Part shown: one piece after another, positions 8,614 to 18,392 of the stretch
Layout of the letters: every line of letters begins with the position of its first letter
Numbering within the stretch: the stretch's first letter is position 1
DNA from: Blattabacterium cuenoti
Lineage (GTDB): Bacteria > Bacteroidota > Bacteroidia > Flavobacteriales > Blattabacteriaceae
Length of the DNA: 64,000 bases
Reading direction: 5' to 3'
NCBI RefSeq assembly: GCF_014252115.1
Contig: NZ_CP059211.1
Coordinates: 517,182-581,181, forward strand
Position numbers and translations under genes: made by a program
Notes under the pieces: generated by a model
Seen by the model: only the letters and a program-made list of their open reading frames with translations
Databases searched by the model: none
Told to the model about the DNA's origin: nothing

Positions 8614-10026
8614 ATGGTAAGAAAATATTCAATTAAAGAATTACTAAATAAAGGAACATTATTTATAAATAAAAAGGTATTAGTTGAAGGATGGATCCGT
8701 TCTTTTCGTTATTCTATTTTTATTATTTTAAATGATGGTTCTACAATTAAAAATATTCAAATTATTTTACCCAAAAAATTGGATAAAAGGATTATAAAAA
8801 AAATAACAATTGGTAGTTCTATTAGAGTTATAGGAATAGTCAAAAAAAGTATTGGAACAAAACAATATATTGAACTCCAATCTTTAGATATAACTATATA
8901 TGAATCAGTAGATTCAAAAATTATTCAAAAATCTATCTTACAACCTAAAAAACATAGTCTAAAAAAACTGAGAGAACAAGCTCATTTACGTTTTCGAACA
9001 AATATTTTTGGTTGCATTATGCGAATTCGACATAATATAGCTTTTTGCATACATAAATATTTTCATGAAAATGGTTTTTTTTATCTTCATACTCCAATTA
9101 TTACAACTTCAAATTGTGAAGGTACCGGAAAAATGTTTCAGATTACAACAATGGATTTGAAAAAAGAACCAATAGATTATGAAAAAGATTTTTTTAAATG
9201 TAAAACATATCTAAGCGTATCTGGACAATTAGAAGCGGAAAGCGCTTCTTTAGGACTAGGAAAAGTGTATACTTTCGGCCCTGTATTTAGAGCGGAAAAT
9301 TCCAATACTTCACGACATTTATCTGAATTTTGGATGATCGAACCAGAAATTGCTTTTTATCATTTAGAAGAAAACATAAATTTGGCTGAAACTTTTCTAA
9401 AGTTTATTATCAGATATATAATTGAAAATAGCATGGAAGATTTAGTTTTTTTAAATCAATGTTTGGATAATAAAGGTAATCAAAAGAAAAAAAATTTTCT
9501 TTTAGAAAAATTAGAACTCATTTTAAAATTTTCATTCAAGAAGATTAGTTATACAGAAGTTATAAAACTTCTTGATCAAGAAGAAAAGAAAAAAAATATA
9601 AAATTTTTACATCCAATTATTTGGGGAATGGATTTACAATCAGAGCATGAACAATATTTGGTAGACAAGTATTTTAAGATTCCTGTAATTGTGTTTGATT
9701 ATCCTTGTAATATCAAAGCTTTTTACATGCGTATGAATAATGATGGAAAAACTGTTCGAGCTATGGATATTTTATTCCCTGGAATAGGGGAAATCCTTGG
9801 AGGATCTCAAAGAGAAGAACGTTATGACATATTGTTACAACGGATGAAAGATACAAATACTGATAAAAATAAACTTTGGTGGTATTTAGATACACGTCGT
9901 TTTGGTTCTGTTCCTCATAGTGGATTTGGGTTGGGTTTTGATCGTTTAGTTCAATTTATAACAGGAATGAACAACATTCGTGATGTCATTCCATTCCCAA
10001 GAACTCCAAATAATGCAGAATTTTAA
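8614..10026 (+). CDS. asnS: Asparaginyl-tRNA synthetase
   Basis: Class IIb synthetase that charges tRNA-Asn directly. An N-terminal OB-fold anticodon-binding domain spans about residues 15-105. The catalytic core has the motif 2 region GPVFRAENSNTSRHLSEFW and the motif 3 region GFGLGFDRLVQF near the C-terminus. The length of 470 residues is normal. It sits 2 bp after frr and 3 bp before rpoN, so it belongs to the same transcript. The NTSRHLSEF pattern separates it from AspRS. Confidence 0.97.
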   Translation: MVRKYSIKELLNKGTLFINKKVLVEGWIRSFRYSIFIILNDGSTIKNIQIILPKKLDKRIIKKITIGSSIRVIGIVKKSIGTKQYIELQSLDITIYESVDSKIIQKSILQPKKHSLKKLREQAHLRFRTNIFGCIMRIRHNIAFCIHKYFHENGFFYLHTPIITTSNCEGTGKMFQITTMDLKKEPIDYEKDFFKCKTYLSVSGQLEAESASLGLGKVYTFGPVFRAENSNTSRHLSEFWMIEPEIAFYHLEENINLAETFLKFIIRYIIENSMEDLVFLNQCLDNKGNQKKKNFLLEKLELILKFSFKKISYTEVIKLLDQEEKKKNIKFLHPIIWGMDLQSEHEQYLVDKYFKIPVIVFDYPCNIKAFYMRMNNDGKTVRAMDILFPGIGEILGGSQREERYDILLQRMKDTNTDKNKLWWYLDTRRFGSVPHSGFGLGFDRLVQFITGMNNIRDVIPFPRTPNNAEF

Positions 10027-10029
10027 AAA

Positions 10030-11478
10030 ATGTTAAAACAAAAACTATCGCAAAAAGGTCAGCATAGACTTTCTCCACAACAAATCAAATTAATGAAATT
10101 AGTTCAATTATCCACTTTAGATTTTGAACAAAAAGTTCAACAAGAATTAGAAGAAAATCCAGCCCTGGAATTAGAAGAAGAAATAGAAGAATGTTCAGAT
10201 TTAAAAAATGACAACAATTTTACAGAAAATCAATCTGTGGATGTGGATATATCTGAAATAGATGAATACTTAAGTGATGATGAAATTGAAGATTTGAAAA
10301 TCAATAATCAAAATCATAATCATAATAGTATAAAAAAACATATTCCTATTATTTCTGGAATTTCTTTTCAAGAATATTTAAAAAATCAATTACACACATT
10401 TCATTTAAGTGAAAAAGATTTATTAATCTCTGATTTTATATTAGGAAATATAGATAACGATGGTTATATTAGAAGAAAAATTACATCCATAGCAGATGAT
10501 ATTTTATTAATACTTGGGATATCCGTTTCTACAAAAAAAATAGAAAGGTTGCTTGTGAATTATATACAAAAATTAGATCCTATAGGTGTAGGATCTAGAA
10601 ATCTACAAGAATGTTTGCTAATTCAATTAGAGAAAAAAAAAATGACTCAAGAAATTTTTTTATCAAAAAAAATTATACGAGACCATTTTGAATCTTTTGT
10701 AAAAAAACATTATCAAAAATTGCAAAAAAAATTAGGAATAAAAAAAAAAAATCTACGACAAGTTATTGATCAAATAAAAAAATTAAACCCTAAACCAGGA
10801 AAAATTTATTCTGATAATACTAAAAATTTGGATCATATTATTCCGGATTTTAATATTTTCATTTTAGATGAAAAATTAGAACTTTCTCTCAATCAAAGAA
10901 ATATTCCGGAACTAAGAGTATCACCCTTATATTTAGATATGTTAAAATCTTGTAAATCAGATAAGTATATAAAAAAAAATGAAGATACCATTATATTTTT
11001 GAAACAAAAAATAGATTCAGCAAAATGGTTTGTAGATGCAATTAAACAACGTCAGAATACATTAATGTTAACAATGAATGCTATTATGGATTATCAAAAA
11101 GAATATTTCTTAACTGGAGATCCAGTTAAAATAAAACCTATGATTTTAAAAAATATCTCTCAAAAAATTGGAGTAGGAATTTCTACGGTTTCACGTGTAG
11201 CTAACAGCAAATATGTTAACACACCATATGGTACTTTTTTAATAAAAAGTTTTTTTTCTGAAAAAATGATTAATCAAGAAGGAAAAGAGATCTCCTCTAT
11301 TGAAATCAAAAAATTCCTAGTCGAATCAATATCTAAAGAAAATAAAAAAAAACCTTTTACTGATGAAAAATTATCCCAAATACTTAAAAAAAGAGGTTAC
11401 TTAGTAGCTAGAAGAACTATTGCTAAATATAGAAATCAAATGCATATTCCTGTTGCAAGAATGCGAAAAAATTTATAA
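10030..11478 (+). CDS. rpoN: RNA polymerase sigma-54 factor
   Basis: Alternative sigma factor for -24/-12 promoters that depend on activator ATPases. The N-terminal Gln-rich activator-interacting region covers about residues 1-50, followed by an acidic stretch rich in Glu and Asp (50-95). The core-binding domain follows. The C-terminal helix-turn-helix region (GVGISTVSRVANSKY) and the RpoN box (ARRTIAKYR, about 458-466) are intact. The 482-residue length is normal. It closes the pyrH-frr-asnS run and overlaps the convergent aldehyde dehydrogenase by 6 bp. No bacterial enhancer-binding protein is in this window. Bacteroidetes commonly carry rpoN, but keeping it in so small a genome is notable. 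Confidence 0.96.
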   Translation: MLKQKLSQKGQHRLSPQQIKLMKLVQLSTLDFEQKVQQELEENPALELEEEIEECSDLKNDNNFTENQSVDVDISEIDEYLSDDEIEDLKINNQNHNHNSIKKHIPIISGISFQEYLKNQLHTFHLSEKDLLISDFILGNIDNDGYIRRKITSIADDILLILGISVSTKKIERLLVNYIQKLDPIGVGSRNLQECLLIQLEKKKMTQEIFLSKKIIRDHFESFVKKHYQKLQKKLGIKKKNLRQVIDQIKKLNPKPGKIYSDNTKNLDHIIPDFNIFILDEKLELSLNQRNIPELRVSPLYLDMLKSCKSDKYIKKNEDTIIFLKQKIDSAKWFVDAIKQRQNTLMLTMNAIMDYQKEYFLTGDPVKIKPMILKNISQKIGVGISTVSRVANSKYVNTPYGTFLIKSFFSEKMINQEGKEISSIEIKKFLVESISKENKKKPFTDEKLSQILKKRGYLVARRTIAKYRNQMHIPVARMRKNL

Positions 11479-12858
11479 TTCATCTTTTATAACCACAGTT
11501 TTCCAATTAGAAAATTCTTTTATAGATAATACTGATAATTCTCTACCATATCCTGATTTTTTAATTCCTCCAAAAGGAAAACGTACATCTGATTTTACAA
11601 TTTCATTAATAAAAACCATTCCCGTATCTATTTCTTTTGAAATTTTTTCTGCTTTTTCTAAATCTTTTGTCCAAATGGAAACTCCAAGTCCGTATGGAGT
11701 ATTATTAACAATATCAGGAATAATTTTTTCTTGAGAAAAAGAAAAAATTATTCCTATTGGGCCAAATATTTCTTCTTTTTTCACTACGCAATTATTATTT
11801 TCTACTTTTAATAAGGAAGGAGAAAAAAAATTACCATCTTTCATCATTTCTAAACATATTTTTCCTCCATTTAATATAATATTTTTATATTGCTGATGTA
11901 ATTTAGCAGATAAATCATAACGTGAAACATAGCCTATTTTAGTTGATTCGTCATATAAATTTCCTCTATGATATGTTTTCATTTCTTGTATAACTGCATC
12001 TACAAAATCATCTATAATAATTTTATCCACAATAAATCTTTTTGCAGAAATACATGTTTGCCCTGTATTATTTAATCTAGATTCTGTAGCTAATTTTGCT
12101 ATTTTTTTTACATCTCTTACATCTTTCATAACTACAAAAGCGTCATTTCCTCCCAATTCTAAAACAGATTTTTTAATATATTTTCCAGATAATGATCCTA
12201 CTATACTTCCAGATAAAGCACTTCCTGTAAAAGTAACTCCTCGTATTGTGGGATGAGCAATAACAGATTCTATCTGATTAAAGTTTATTAATAAAATTTG
12301 AAAAATCCCTTTAGGAAAACCTGATTCTAGAAATATTTTTTCTAAAATAAGAGAACAACCTGTTGTATTAAGAGCTGGTTTGATTAAAATTACATTCCCT
12401 AATAACAGATTAGGGATTGTAGATCTGATTGTTTGCCATATAGGATAATTCCAAGGTACAATCCCTAATATAGGACCCATAGATTCAAATTTTACATAAG
12501 AAATTTTATATTCAGTATCAATTTTTTTTAAAAAAATAGATTCTTTTAATTCGCAATAATATTCGCATAAATTGATACTTTTATTGACTTCTAAATAAGA
12601 TTGAGTAATGGGTTTTCCCATTTCTTGGGTTATGGAATAAGCTATAATATCTATAGATTTTTGTATAGAAGAATAAAATTTTGTTAAACATTCGATTTTA
12701 GATTCGAAGGAATAATTTTTCCATTTTTTATATGCATTTTTAGCTTGATATAATTTAATATCAATATTTTTGTCAGATAAATAATAATAAGTTTTTATTA
12801 TATTATTATTTACAGGATTAATAGTTTGAAACATCTCATTTTTTTTAAATTCTGTCAT
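11473..12858 (-). CDS. gabD: NAD(P)-dependent aldehyde dehydrogenase, succinate-semialdehyde type
   Basis: Oxidises an aldehyde to the acid; closest by pattern to succinate-semialdehyde dehydrogenases, which yield succinate. The general-base Glu lies in LELGGN (about 235-240) and the catalytic Cys in NTGQTCISAKR (about 270). The N-terminal cofactor-binding motif GIVPWNYPIWQ is intact. At 461 residues it matches the short Sad/GabD subgroup. The substrate is inferred from family resemblance only. Its start overlaps the sufE end by 14 bp, so the two are probably cotranscribed, and its 3' end overlaps rpoN by 6 bp. Confidence 0.85.
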   Translation of the reverse strand: MTEFKKNEMFQTINPVNNNIIKTYYYLSDKNIDIKLYQAKNAYKKWKNYSFESKIECLTKFYSSIQKSIDIIAYSITQEMGKPITQSYLEVNKSINLCEYYCELKESIFLKKIDTEYKISYVKFESMGPILGIVPWNYPIWQTIRSTIPNLLLGNVILIKPALNTTGCSLILEKIFLESGFPKGIFQILLINFNQIESVIAHPTIRGVTFTGSALSGSIVGSLSGKYIKKSVLELGGNDAFVVMKDVRDVKKIAKLATESRLNNTGQTCISAKRFIVDKIIIDDFVDAVIQEMKTYHRGNLYDESTKIGYVSRYDLSAKLHQQYKNIILNGGKICLEMMKDGNFFSPSLLKVENNNCVVKKEEIFGPIGIIFSFSQEKIIPDIVNNTPYGLGVSIWTKDLEKAEKISKEIDTGMVFINEIVKSDVRFPFGGIKKSGYGRELSVLSIKEFSNWKTVVIKDEL

Positions 12859-13288
12859 TCAAGCTAACAGAAATTTTTGAATTGAAAGCTACAGCATAAA
12901 ATTTTATTTTTTTCAAAAATAAAAGCATTCCATTAGCTCTAATAGGAGACAAAAATGTTTGAAATCCTATCTCATAAATAAAATTAGCATGAGAAGAAAT
13001 TATTTCATAAGGAAATAAACCTGAATATACTTGAATCATAAGAGCAGCCATTCCTTTAGGAAGTAAGGCATCGCTATCCGCTTCGAAAAAAATACGAAAT
13101 CCATTAAGTTTAGCCTCTAACCAAACTTCAGACTGACACCCATGAATCAATTTATCTTCAGATCTAAATTTAGGAGATTTTTTAGATAATTTTTTTCCTA
13201 AATCTATTAGATACTCGTATTTTTCTTCCCAACTTTTAAAGAATTGAAATTCCTTTTTTATTATTTCTTCTTTTTTATGCAAAGTCAT
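12845..13288 (-). CDS. sufE: SufE-type cysteine desulfuration protein
   Basis: Accepts sulfur from the SufS cysteine desulfurase and passes it to the Fe-S scaffold. The sulfur-accepting Cys sits in LIHGCQSEVWL, as expected for SufE. I place the start at ATG 13288 rather than the TTG two codons earlier, giving 147 residues, a usual length. The other suf genes are not in this window. The stop lies inside the aldehyde dehydrogenase gene by 14 bp, so the two are coupled. Confidence 0.93.
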   Translation of the reverse strand: MTLHKKEEIIKKEFQFFKSWEEKYEYLIDLGKKLSKKSPKFRSEDKLIHGCQSEVWLEAKLNGFRIFFEADSDALLPKGMAALMIQVYSGLFPYEIISSHANFIYEIGFQTFLSPIRANGMLLFLKKIKFYAVAFNSKISVSLNDRI

Positions 13289-13360
13289 TTCCAAATTTTT
13301 ATCACAAAAATATACACTTTTCTTTTTTTTTTATTTTTCTTGATCTTTTATACATAAAAA

Positions 13361-13372
13361 AGAGAAACCTCT
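13361..13372 (-). terminator. Weak possible terminator after metE
   Basis: On the minus strand AGAG-GTTT-CTCT forms a 4-bp stem directly overlapping the metE stop codon and is followed by a T run. The stem is short for an intrinsic terminator, so this is only suggestive. It is one of very few hairpin-plus-T arrangements in the window. Confidence 0.25.
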
Positions 13373-15677
13373 ATGAAGGATTAATTAATTTCAATCTAGC
13401 CATTTTTGCTGCTTTTGTCATGTTAGTAAGCGACATTAATACCTCTTCCCATTTTCTAGTTTTTAATCCACAATCTGGATTAATCCAAATATTTTTTATA
13501 GGTAATTTTCTTGAAGCTTTTTTTATTAAATCAAACATCTCTTCTACAGAAGGAATTCTGGGAGAATGGATATCATATACTCCTGGTCCTATTTCATTTG
13601 GATAAGAAAAAATTGAAAAAGCTTCTAATAATTCCATTCTAGATCTAGAAGTTTCCATAGTGATAACATCTGCATCCAGATCTGCAATCTGTTCAAATAT
13701 ATCATTAAATTCACTATAACACATATGTGTATGTATTTGGGTTTCATCTTTTACTCCATATGAAGAAAGACGAAAAGCCTTAATAGACCAATTAAAGTAA
13801 GATTTCCAATTCTTTTTTTTCAAAGGTAGTCCTTCTCTTATAGCAGGTTCATCAATTTGAATAATTTGAATTCCAGACTTTTCTAAGGATAAAACTTCTT
13901 CTCGTATTGCCAAAGCTACTTGATAAGCAGTATGAAAAATGGGTTGATCATCTCTTACAAAAGACCATTGTAAAATGGTTACAGGACCTGTAAGCATTCC
14001 TTTCACAAATTTTTTTGTTTTCGATTGTGCAAAGCATATCCATTCAACAGTCATATCCCCACTAATACGATCAACATCTCCATAAATAACAGGAGGTTTA
14101 ACACAACGGCTTCCATAACTTTGAACCCATCCATTTTCAGTAGAAAGAACTCCTTTTAATTTATCGGAAAAATATTCAACCATATCAGTTCTTTCAAATT
14201 CTCCATGAACTAATACATCTAAATCTATTTTTTCTTGCTTTTTTATAACATCTACAATAAGATTTTTAATTTTTTTATTATATTCATCCTGACTCAATTC
14301 TTTTTTTCGCAATTTATTTCGAAAACTCCGTATTTCTTTTGTTTGAGGAAACGATCCTATAGTAGTAGTCGGAAATAAAGGAAAATTAAACTTTTTTTTC
14401 TGTTTATTTTGTCTAATACGAAAATGATTTTTTCTTTTGATATCTTGATCTATTATTCTTATAACTTTCTCCTTTATTCTTTTGTTATGAAAAATAGAGG
14501 ATGATTTTTTTATTAAAGAAGAATTTTTAAGTAAAATACTTTTGTCTCCTTTTAAAATCTTTTCCAAATCATTTAATTCATCAATTTTTTGTCTAGCAAA
14601 AGACATTCTATTTTTGATATCCATATGAATAGATTTCTCATGTCTTATGTCTATAGGAACATGCAAAAGAGAACAATTAGGAGCTATCATAATTCTATCT
14701 TCCCCTAGATATTCTATTGATTTCTTAATCTTTTGAATAGAATTTTCATAATTATTTTTCCATATATTCCTTCCATCAATAAGTCCCAAAGATAAAATCA
14801 TTTCTGACTCTCTTGAAAAAAAATTAAGCAATTTTTCCAATTGATTTGGGTCTTCTACTAAATCTATATGTAAAGCCTGTATAGATATATCTTTTAAAAG
14901 ACATATATTTTCTGATATACCATCAAAATAAGATGTTATCATAATATTGATTCCAGAACAAAATTTAGATATTTTTTTATAAGCAGCTTTAAAAGCATTT
15001 TTTTCTTTTTCAGACATATCCAAAACTAAAATCGGTTCATCTAATTGAATCCAATGAACTCCTTGATCTTTTAATTTTTTGATAATTTTTATATAAATAG
15101 AAGTAAGATCCTCTATTAAATCCATTTTATGAAAAGATTTTTCTTTTTCTTTTCCCAAAAATAAATAAGATACAGGTCCGATTAATACAGGTTTTATCTT
15201 TTTTTTTGATTTTAATACTTTTTTTGATTCTTTTAATTCATCAAAAATTTTGTTCGAGAAAATAGAAAATTTTTGATTTTTATCGAATTCTGGAACAATA
15301 TAGTGATAATTAGTATTAAACCATTTAGTCATTTCCATTGCTCGAATATCCCATTCATTTTTTTGAAATCCTCTAGCCATAGAAAAATATAGATCAATAT
15401 TATTATTATCATGAGTGATTGGAATAGAAAGATAAGAATTTGAGATAACCCCTAATAATAAGGACATATCTAAAACATGATCATAAAAACTAAAATCATT
15501 ACATGGAATCAAATCTAAATTTGCTTTCTCTTGCATGTTCCAATTTTCTTCTCTTATTTTTTTTCCTACTTCAAACAAAACATTAGAATCAATCTTATTT
15601 GACCAATAAGCTTCACAAGCTTTTTTTAATTCTCTTCGTATTCCTATGCGGGGATATCCTAAATTGTGTTTCAACAT
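13371..15677 (-). CDS. metE: Cobalamin-independent methionine synthase
   Basis: Transfers a methyl group from 5-methyltetrahydrofolate polyglutamate to homocysteine, without vitamin B12. It has two related barrels: the N-terminal half opens with NLGYPRIGIRRELKKA and the C-terminal half with TTIGSFPQTKEIR at about residue 427. Zinc and substrate residues are visible in HTHMCYSEF (about 645-653) and NPDCGLKTRKWEE near the end. The length of 768 residues is normal. It lies 37 bp downstream of the GlmU-like gene on the same strand. Together with folP here it supports in-house methionine production. Confidence 0.97.
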   Translation of the reverse strand: MLKHNLGYPRIGIRRELKKACEAYWSNKIDSNVLFEVGKKIREENWNMQEKANLDLIPCNDFSFYDHVLDMSLLLGVISNSYLSIPITHDNNNIDLYFSMARGFQKNEWDIRAMEMTKWFNTNYHYIVPEFDKNQKFSIFSNKIFDELKESKKVLKSKKKIKPVLIGPVSYLFLGKEKEKSFHKMDLIEDLTSIYIKIIKKLKDQGVHWIQLDEPILVLDMSEKEKNAFKAAYKKISKFCSGINIMITSYFDGISENICLLKDISIQALHIDLVEDPNQLEKLLNFFSRESEMILSLGLIDGRNIWKNNYENSIQKIKKSIEYLGEDRIMIAPNCSLLHVPIDIRHEKSIHMDIKNRMSFARQKIDELNDLEKILKGDKSILLKNSSLIKKSSSIFHNKRIKEKVIRIIDQDIKRKNHFRIRQNKQKKKFNFPLFPTTTIGSFPQTKEIRSFRNKLRKKELSQDEYNKKIKNLIVDVIKKQEKIDLDVLVHGEFERTDMVEYFSDKLKGVLSTENGWVQSYGSRCVKPPVIYGDVDRISGDMTVEWICFAQSKTKKFVKGMLTGPVTILQWSFVRDDQPIFHTAYQVALAIREEVLSLEKSGIQIIQIDEPAIREGLPLKKKNWKSYFNWSIKAFRLSSYGVKDETQIHTHMCYSEFNDIFEQIADLDADVITMETSRSRMELLEAFSIFSYPNEIGPGVYDIHSPRIPSVEEMFDLIKKASRKLPIKNIWINPDCGLKTRKWEEVLMSLTNMTKAAKMARLKLINPS

Positions 15678-15714
15678 AATTATTTAAATAAAATATATGA
15701 TAAAGAAAAATTAA

Positions 15715-16905
15715 CTAAATATCCAATAATTGATATAAATATTCTAAAATTTTTTTTTCTATTATAGAAAAAATTACATTTCTTCTACTCATCATGATCT
15801 CAGCAGTTTCACAAACTTGATTGAAAGGAATTTTTTTTTTTCTTTGAATTCCTCCCAAAAAAAAAGAGGGAATGTATCTGGAAGGAAACCCATATCCAAA
15901 AATACTATCACTCACACCCACGATGGTAGCTGTATTAAATTGAGTATTTATTGCTGATTTAGAATGATCTCCCATTATTATACCAAAAAATTGTAGATTG
16001 GTTTGGAAAAAATCTTTTTTTTCATAATTCCAAACTTTTACTTTTTTATAATCATTTCTTAAATTGGAAACATTGGTTCCGGCTCCTAAATTACACCATT
16101 CTCCTAATATGGAATTTCCTAAAAAACCATCGTGAACCTTATTAGAATAAGAGAAAATTACAGAATTAAAAATTTCTCCTCCTACTTTACAAAAAGTAGC
16201 AATTGTTGTCCCACCATATATTTTTGATCCTATATTCAATGTTGTGTATTTTCCAATTGATACTGGACCTATAATTACAGAGCCTTCCATAATATTCACT
16301 CCTTTTTCAATATATATAGGACCATATTCAGCATTTAATACGACATTATTTGCTTTTATATCTTCTTCCAAAAAAATTTTATCCTTACAAATAACGTGAT
16401 TCTTTCCCAAAAGAGAAAAAGACTTTTTTCCTTTTGTGAAAAACACAAAATCTTTTTTTAACACAATTTCATTATTTATAAATATATCCCATGGATACTG
16501 AATATGAATTACTCGTTTTACATGATACGTTTTTTTACATTTTTTTAAAGACAAAGAAATAATATCTTCTTTTTCTAAAAAAAAATTCTTTTTGATAGCA
16601 ATCATTTTTTCTTCAAAAAAAATAGTTTCATTTTCTTTTAAAGAAAAAAGAATTTGAATTAACTCTTCATTAGGAAGAAATGAGGAATTAATCAATAATA
16701 CATTCATAAAGAATGAAGATTTTTTTTTTGAATATTTTTCTGAAAGAAATGGTTGTGTAATGATATTATGTACATTTTTTCCTATATATCTTTCCCATCT
16801 TTCTTTTATTGTAAATAAACCCAATCTAATTTCTGATACAGGTCTAGTAAGTGTTATAGGAAATAATTTTTTCCATTCTATTCCATCATATAATATAAAA
16901 TTCAT
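15715..16905 (-). CDS. GlmU-family sugar nucleotidyltransferase-like protein
   Basis: The N-terminus (ILYDGIEWKKLFPITLTRPVSEIR) is typical of the Bacteroidetes GlmU family, a divergent nucleotidyltransferase group. The C-terminal part, about residues 195-345, has hexapeptide-repeat character (GPVSIGKYTTLNIGSKIYGG) predicting a left-handed beta-helix, as in acetyltransferases. Its exact sugar substrate is unknown; the true GlmU reaction is not established for this family. At 396 residues it has normal length. It lies 12 bp downstream of rpmE2, a neighbour pair common in Bacteroidetes. Confidence 0.82.
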   Translation of the reverse strand: MNFILYDGIEWKKLFPITLTRPVSEIRLGLFTIKERWERYIGKNVHNIITQPFLSEKYSKKKSSFFMNVLLINSSFLPNEELIQILFSLKENETIFFEEKMIAIKKNFFLEKEDIISLSLKKCKKTYHVKRVIHIQYPWDIFINNEIVLKKDFVFFTKGKKSFSLLGKNHVICKDKIFLEEDIKANNVVLNAEYGPIYIEKGVNIMEGSVIIGPVSIGKYTTLNIGSKIYGGTTIATFCKVGGEIFNSVIFSYSNKVHDGFLGNSILGEWCNLGAGTNVSNLRNDYKKVKVWNYEKKDFFQTNLQFFGIIMGDHSKSAINTQFNTATIVGVSDSIFGYGFPSRYIPSFFLGGIQRKKKIPFNQVCETAEIMMSRRNVIFSIIEKKILEYLYQLLDI

Positions 16906-16917
16906 ATGGATATATTT

Positions 16918-17172
16918 CTACAATTTTTTATATTTTTCGTATTTTTTCTTGAATTTTTCAGCTGGACCTGTTTTTCCTAAAAATCTTTTTTCTCCGGTAA
17001 AAAATGGATGTGAATAACTAGATATTTCCATTTTGTATAATGGATAATCACTTCCATTTATATGAATAAAGTCTTTTGTTTTAACTGTTGATTTACAAAT
17101 AATCATTTTTTCATTATTTATATCTTTAAAAACAACAAGTCTATAATTTTCTGGATGTGTTTTTTTTTTCAT
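16918..17172 (-). CDS. rpmE2: Ribosomal protein L31 type B
   Basis: Large-subunit protein L31, zinc-free type B form. Family features are the opening KKKTHPENYRLVVFKD and the C-terminal SHPFFTGEKRF stretch; the zinc-binding Cys pairs of type A are absent. At 84 residues it is complete. The start overlaps the 3' end of the FabH-like gene by 32 bp, an unusually long same-strand overlap, but the family's N-terminal sequence fixes this start. Confidence 0.96.
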   Translation of the reverse strand: MKKKTHPENYRLVVFKDINNEKMIICKSTVKTKDFIHINGSDYPLYKMEISSYSHPFFTGEKRFLGKTGPAEKFKKKYEKYKKL

Positions 17173-18274
17173 ATTTTTTTTTTTTAGGAAAACGATAAAT
17201 CATTCCATTAATATTCATCCCCGCACCCAAAGAAGCCATAAGAATTGTATCTCCAGGATTAATTTTATGATGAGGAATTTTTCCTTTAAGTATTAAATCT
17301 AATAAAGTAGGAACAGTAGCTACAGAAGAATTTCCAAATTTTTGTATTGTCATAGGCATAATTTTAGATAAAAATTCCTTATTTAAAGATGTATAATTAT
17401 ATAATTTCAATAATCTTTTTAAAATAGCATAATCCATTTTAGCATTAGCTTGATGAATAAGTATTTTATTAATATCCTTAAGATGTAAATTAGCATGATC
17501 AAGTATACTTCTTAACATATTTGGAACTTCAGTTAATGCATATTCATAAATTCTTCTTCCATTCATTCTAATATTAAGTAAAGATTTTTTATAATTGGGG
17601 TTTAAAGAAGGTCCATTAGTTAAATAATACAACTTTTCATTATTCTCACATTGAGTATCATAGTGAATGATACCATGTTTTTCATCTTCTAAATATTCTA
17701 TAGCAGATAATACGGCAGCTCCTGCACCATCAGAAAAAATCATTGCATCTCTATCATAGGGATCTATAACTTTAGATAAAGTTTCAGAACTAGTAATCAA
17801 TATATTTTTAGCATATCTAGCTCGTAAAAGCTGATCCGCGAGAATCATACCTTCTATCCATCCTGTACAACCAAAAATCATATCATATGGTCTACATTTT
17901 TTATTTTTTATCTGAAGTTTATTTTTTATTTTAGCAGATATAGAAGGCATAAAATCAGATTGATAAGAAATAGGATGAATATCTCCATAATTATGAGCCG
18001 ATATAATATAATCTATTTTTTCTTTGTAAATTTTAGAGTTTATCAAGGCTCTTTCTGCTGCAACAGCAGCAATATCAGAGTTAAATAATCCTTTATCTAT
18101 ATATCTTCTTTCTTTTATTTCTGTTATTTCTTGAAATTTATTAATAATTTCTTCATTAGATTTTTTTATTTTTAATCCTTTATTATCGTAAAATGTTTGT
18201 CTCAAAAAATGATTTTTTTTTATAATCTTTTTAGGTAAATAATGTCCTGTTCCTGTAATGATTGATCGAATCAT
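17141..18274 (-). CDS. 3-oxoacyl-ACP synthase III family protein (FabH-like)
   Basis: Thiolase-fold condensing enzyme. The catalytic triad can be placed: Cys in FGCTGWIEG (about 135), His in IHQANAKM (about 272) and Asn in FGNSSVATVPT (about 318). At 377 residues it is longer than standard FabH (about 330) and has the N-terminal NHFLRQTFYDNKGLKI insertion and EITEIKERRY typical of a second Bacteroidetes FabH group. It may start fatty acid synthesis or serve a special acyl pathway; FabF and ACP also lie in the window. The C-terminus overlaps rpmE2 by 32 bp. It is divergent from ubiE/menG. Confidence 0.85.
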   Translation of the reverse strand: MIRSIITGTGHYLPKKIIKKNHFLRQTFYDNKGLKIKKSNEEIINKFQEITEIKERRYIDKGLFNSDIAAVAAERALINSKIYKEKIDYIISAHNYGDIHPISYQSDFMPSISAKIKNKLQIKNKKCRPYDMIFGCTGWIEGMILADQLLRARYAKNILITSSETLSKVIDPYDRDAMIFSDGAGAAVLSAIEYLEDEKHGIIHYDTQCENNEKLYYLTNGPSLNPNYKKSLLNIRMNGRRIYEYALTEVPNMLRSILDHANLHLKDINKILIHQANAKMDYAILKRLLKLYNYTSLNKEFLSKIMPMTIQKFGNSSVATVPTLLDLILKGKIPHHKINPGDTILMASLGAGMNINGMIYRFPKKKKYEKKNTSRKL

Positions 18275-18392
18275 TTTTCTAATAGATAAAAGTTTAGTGA
18301 TTTCAAAGTAAAGAAAATAACAATTTTTAAATAATTAAAAAATCATTTTTTTTATTCATATTCTTTAATTTTAAGAAGTAAATTCAAATATT

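Noticed and set aside
18333..18350. TTTTTAA/TTAAAAA inverted repeat between FabH-like gene and ubiE
   Set aside because: Pure A/T arms of 7 bp are expected by chance in this sequence and it is not tied to any gene end.
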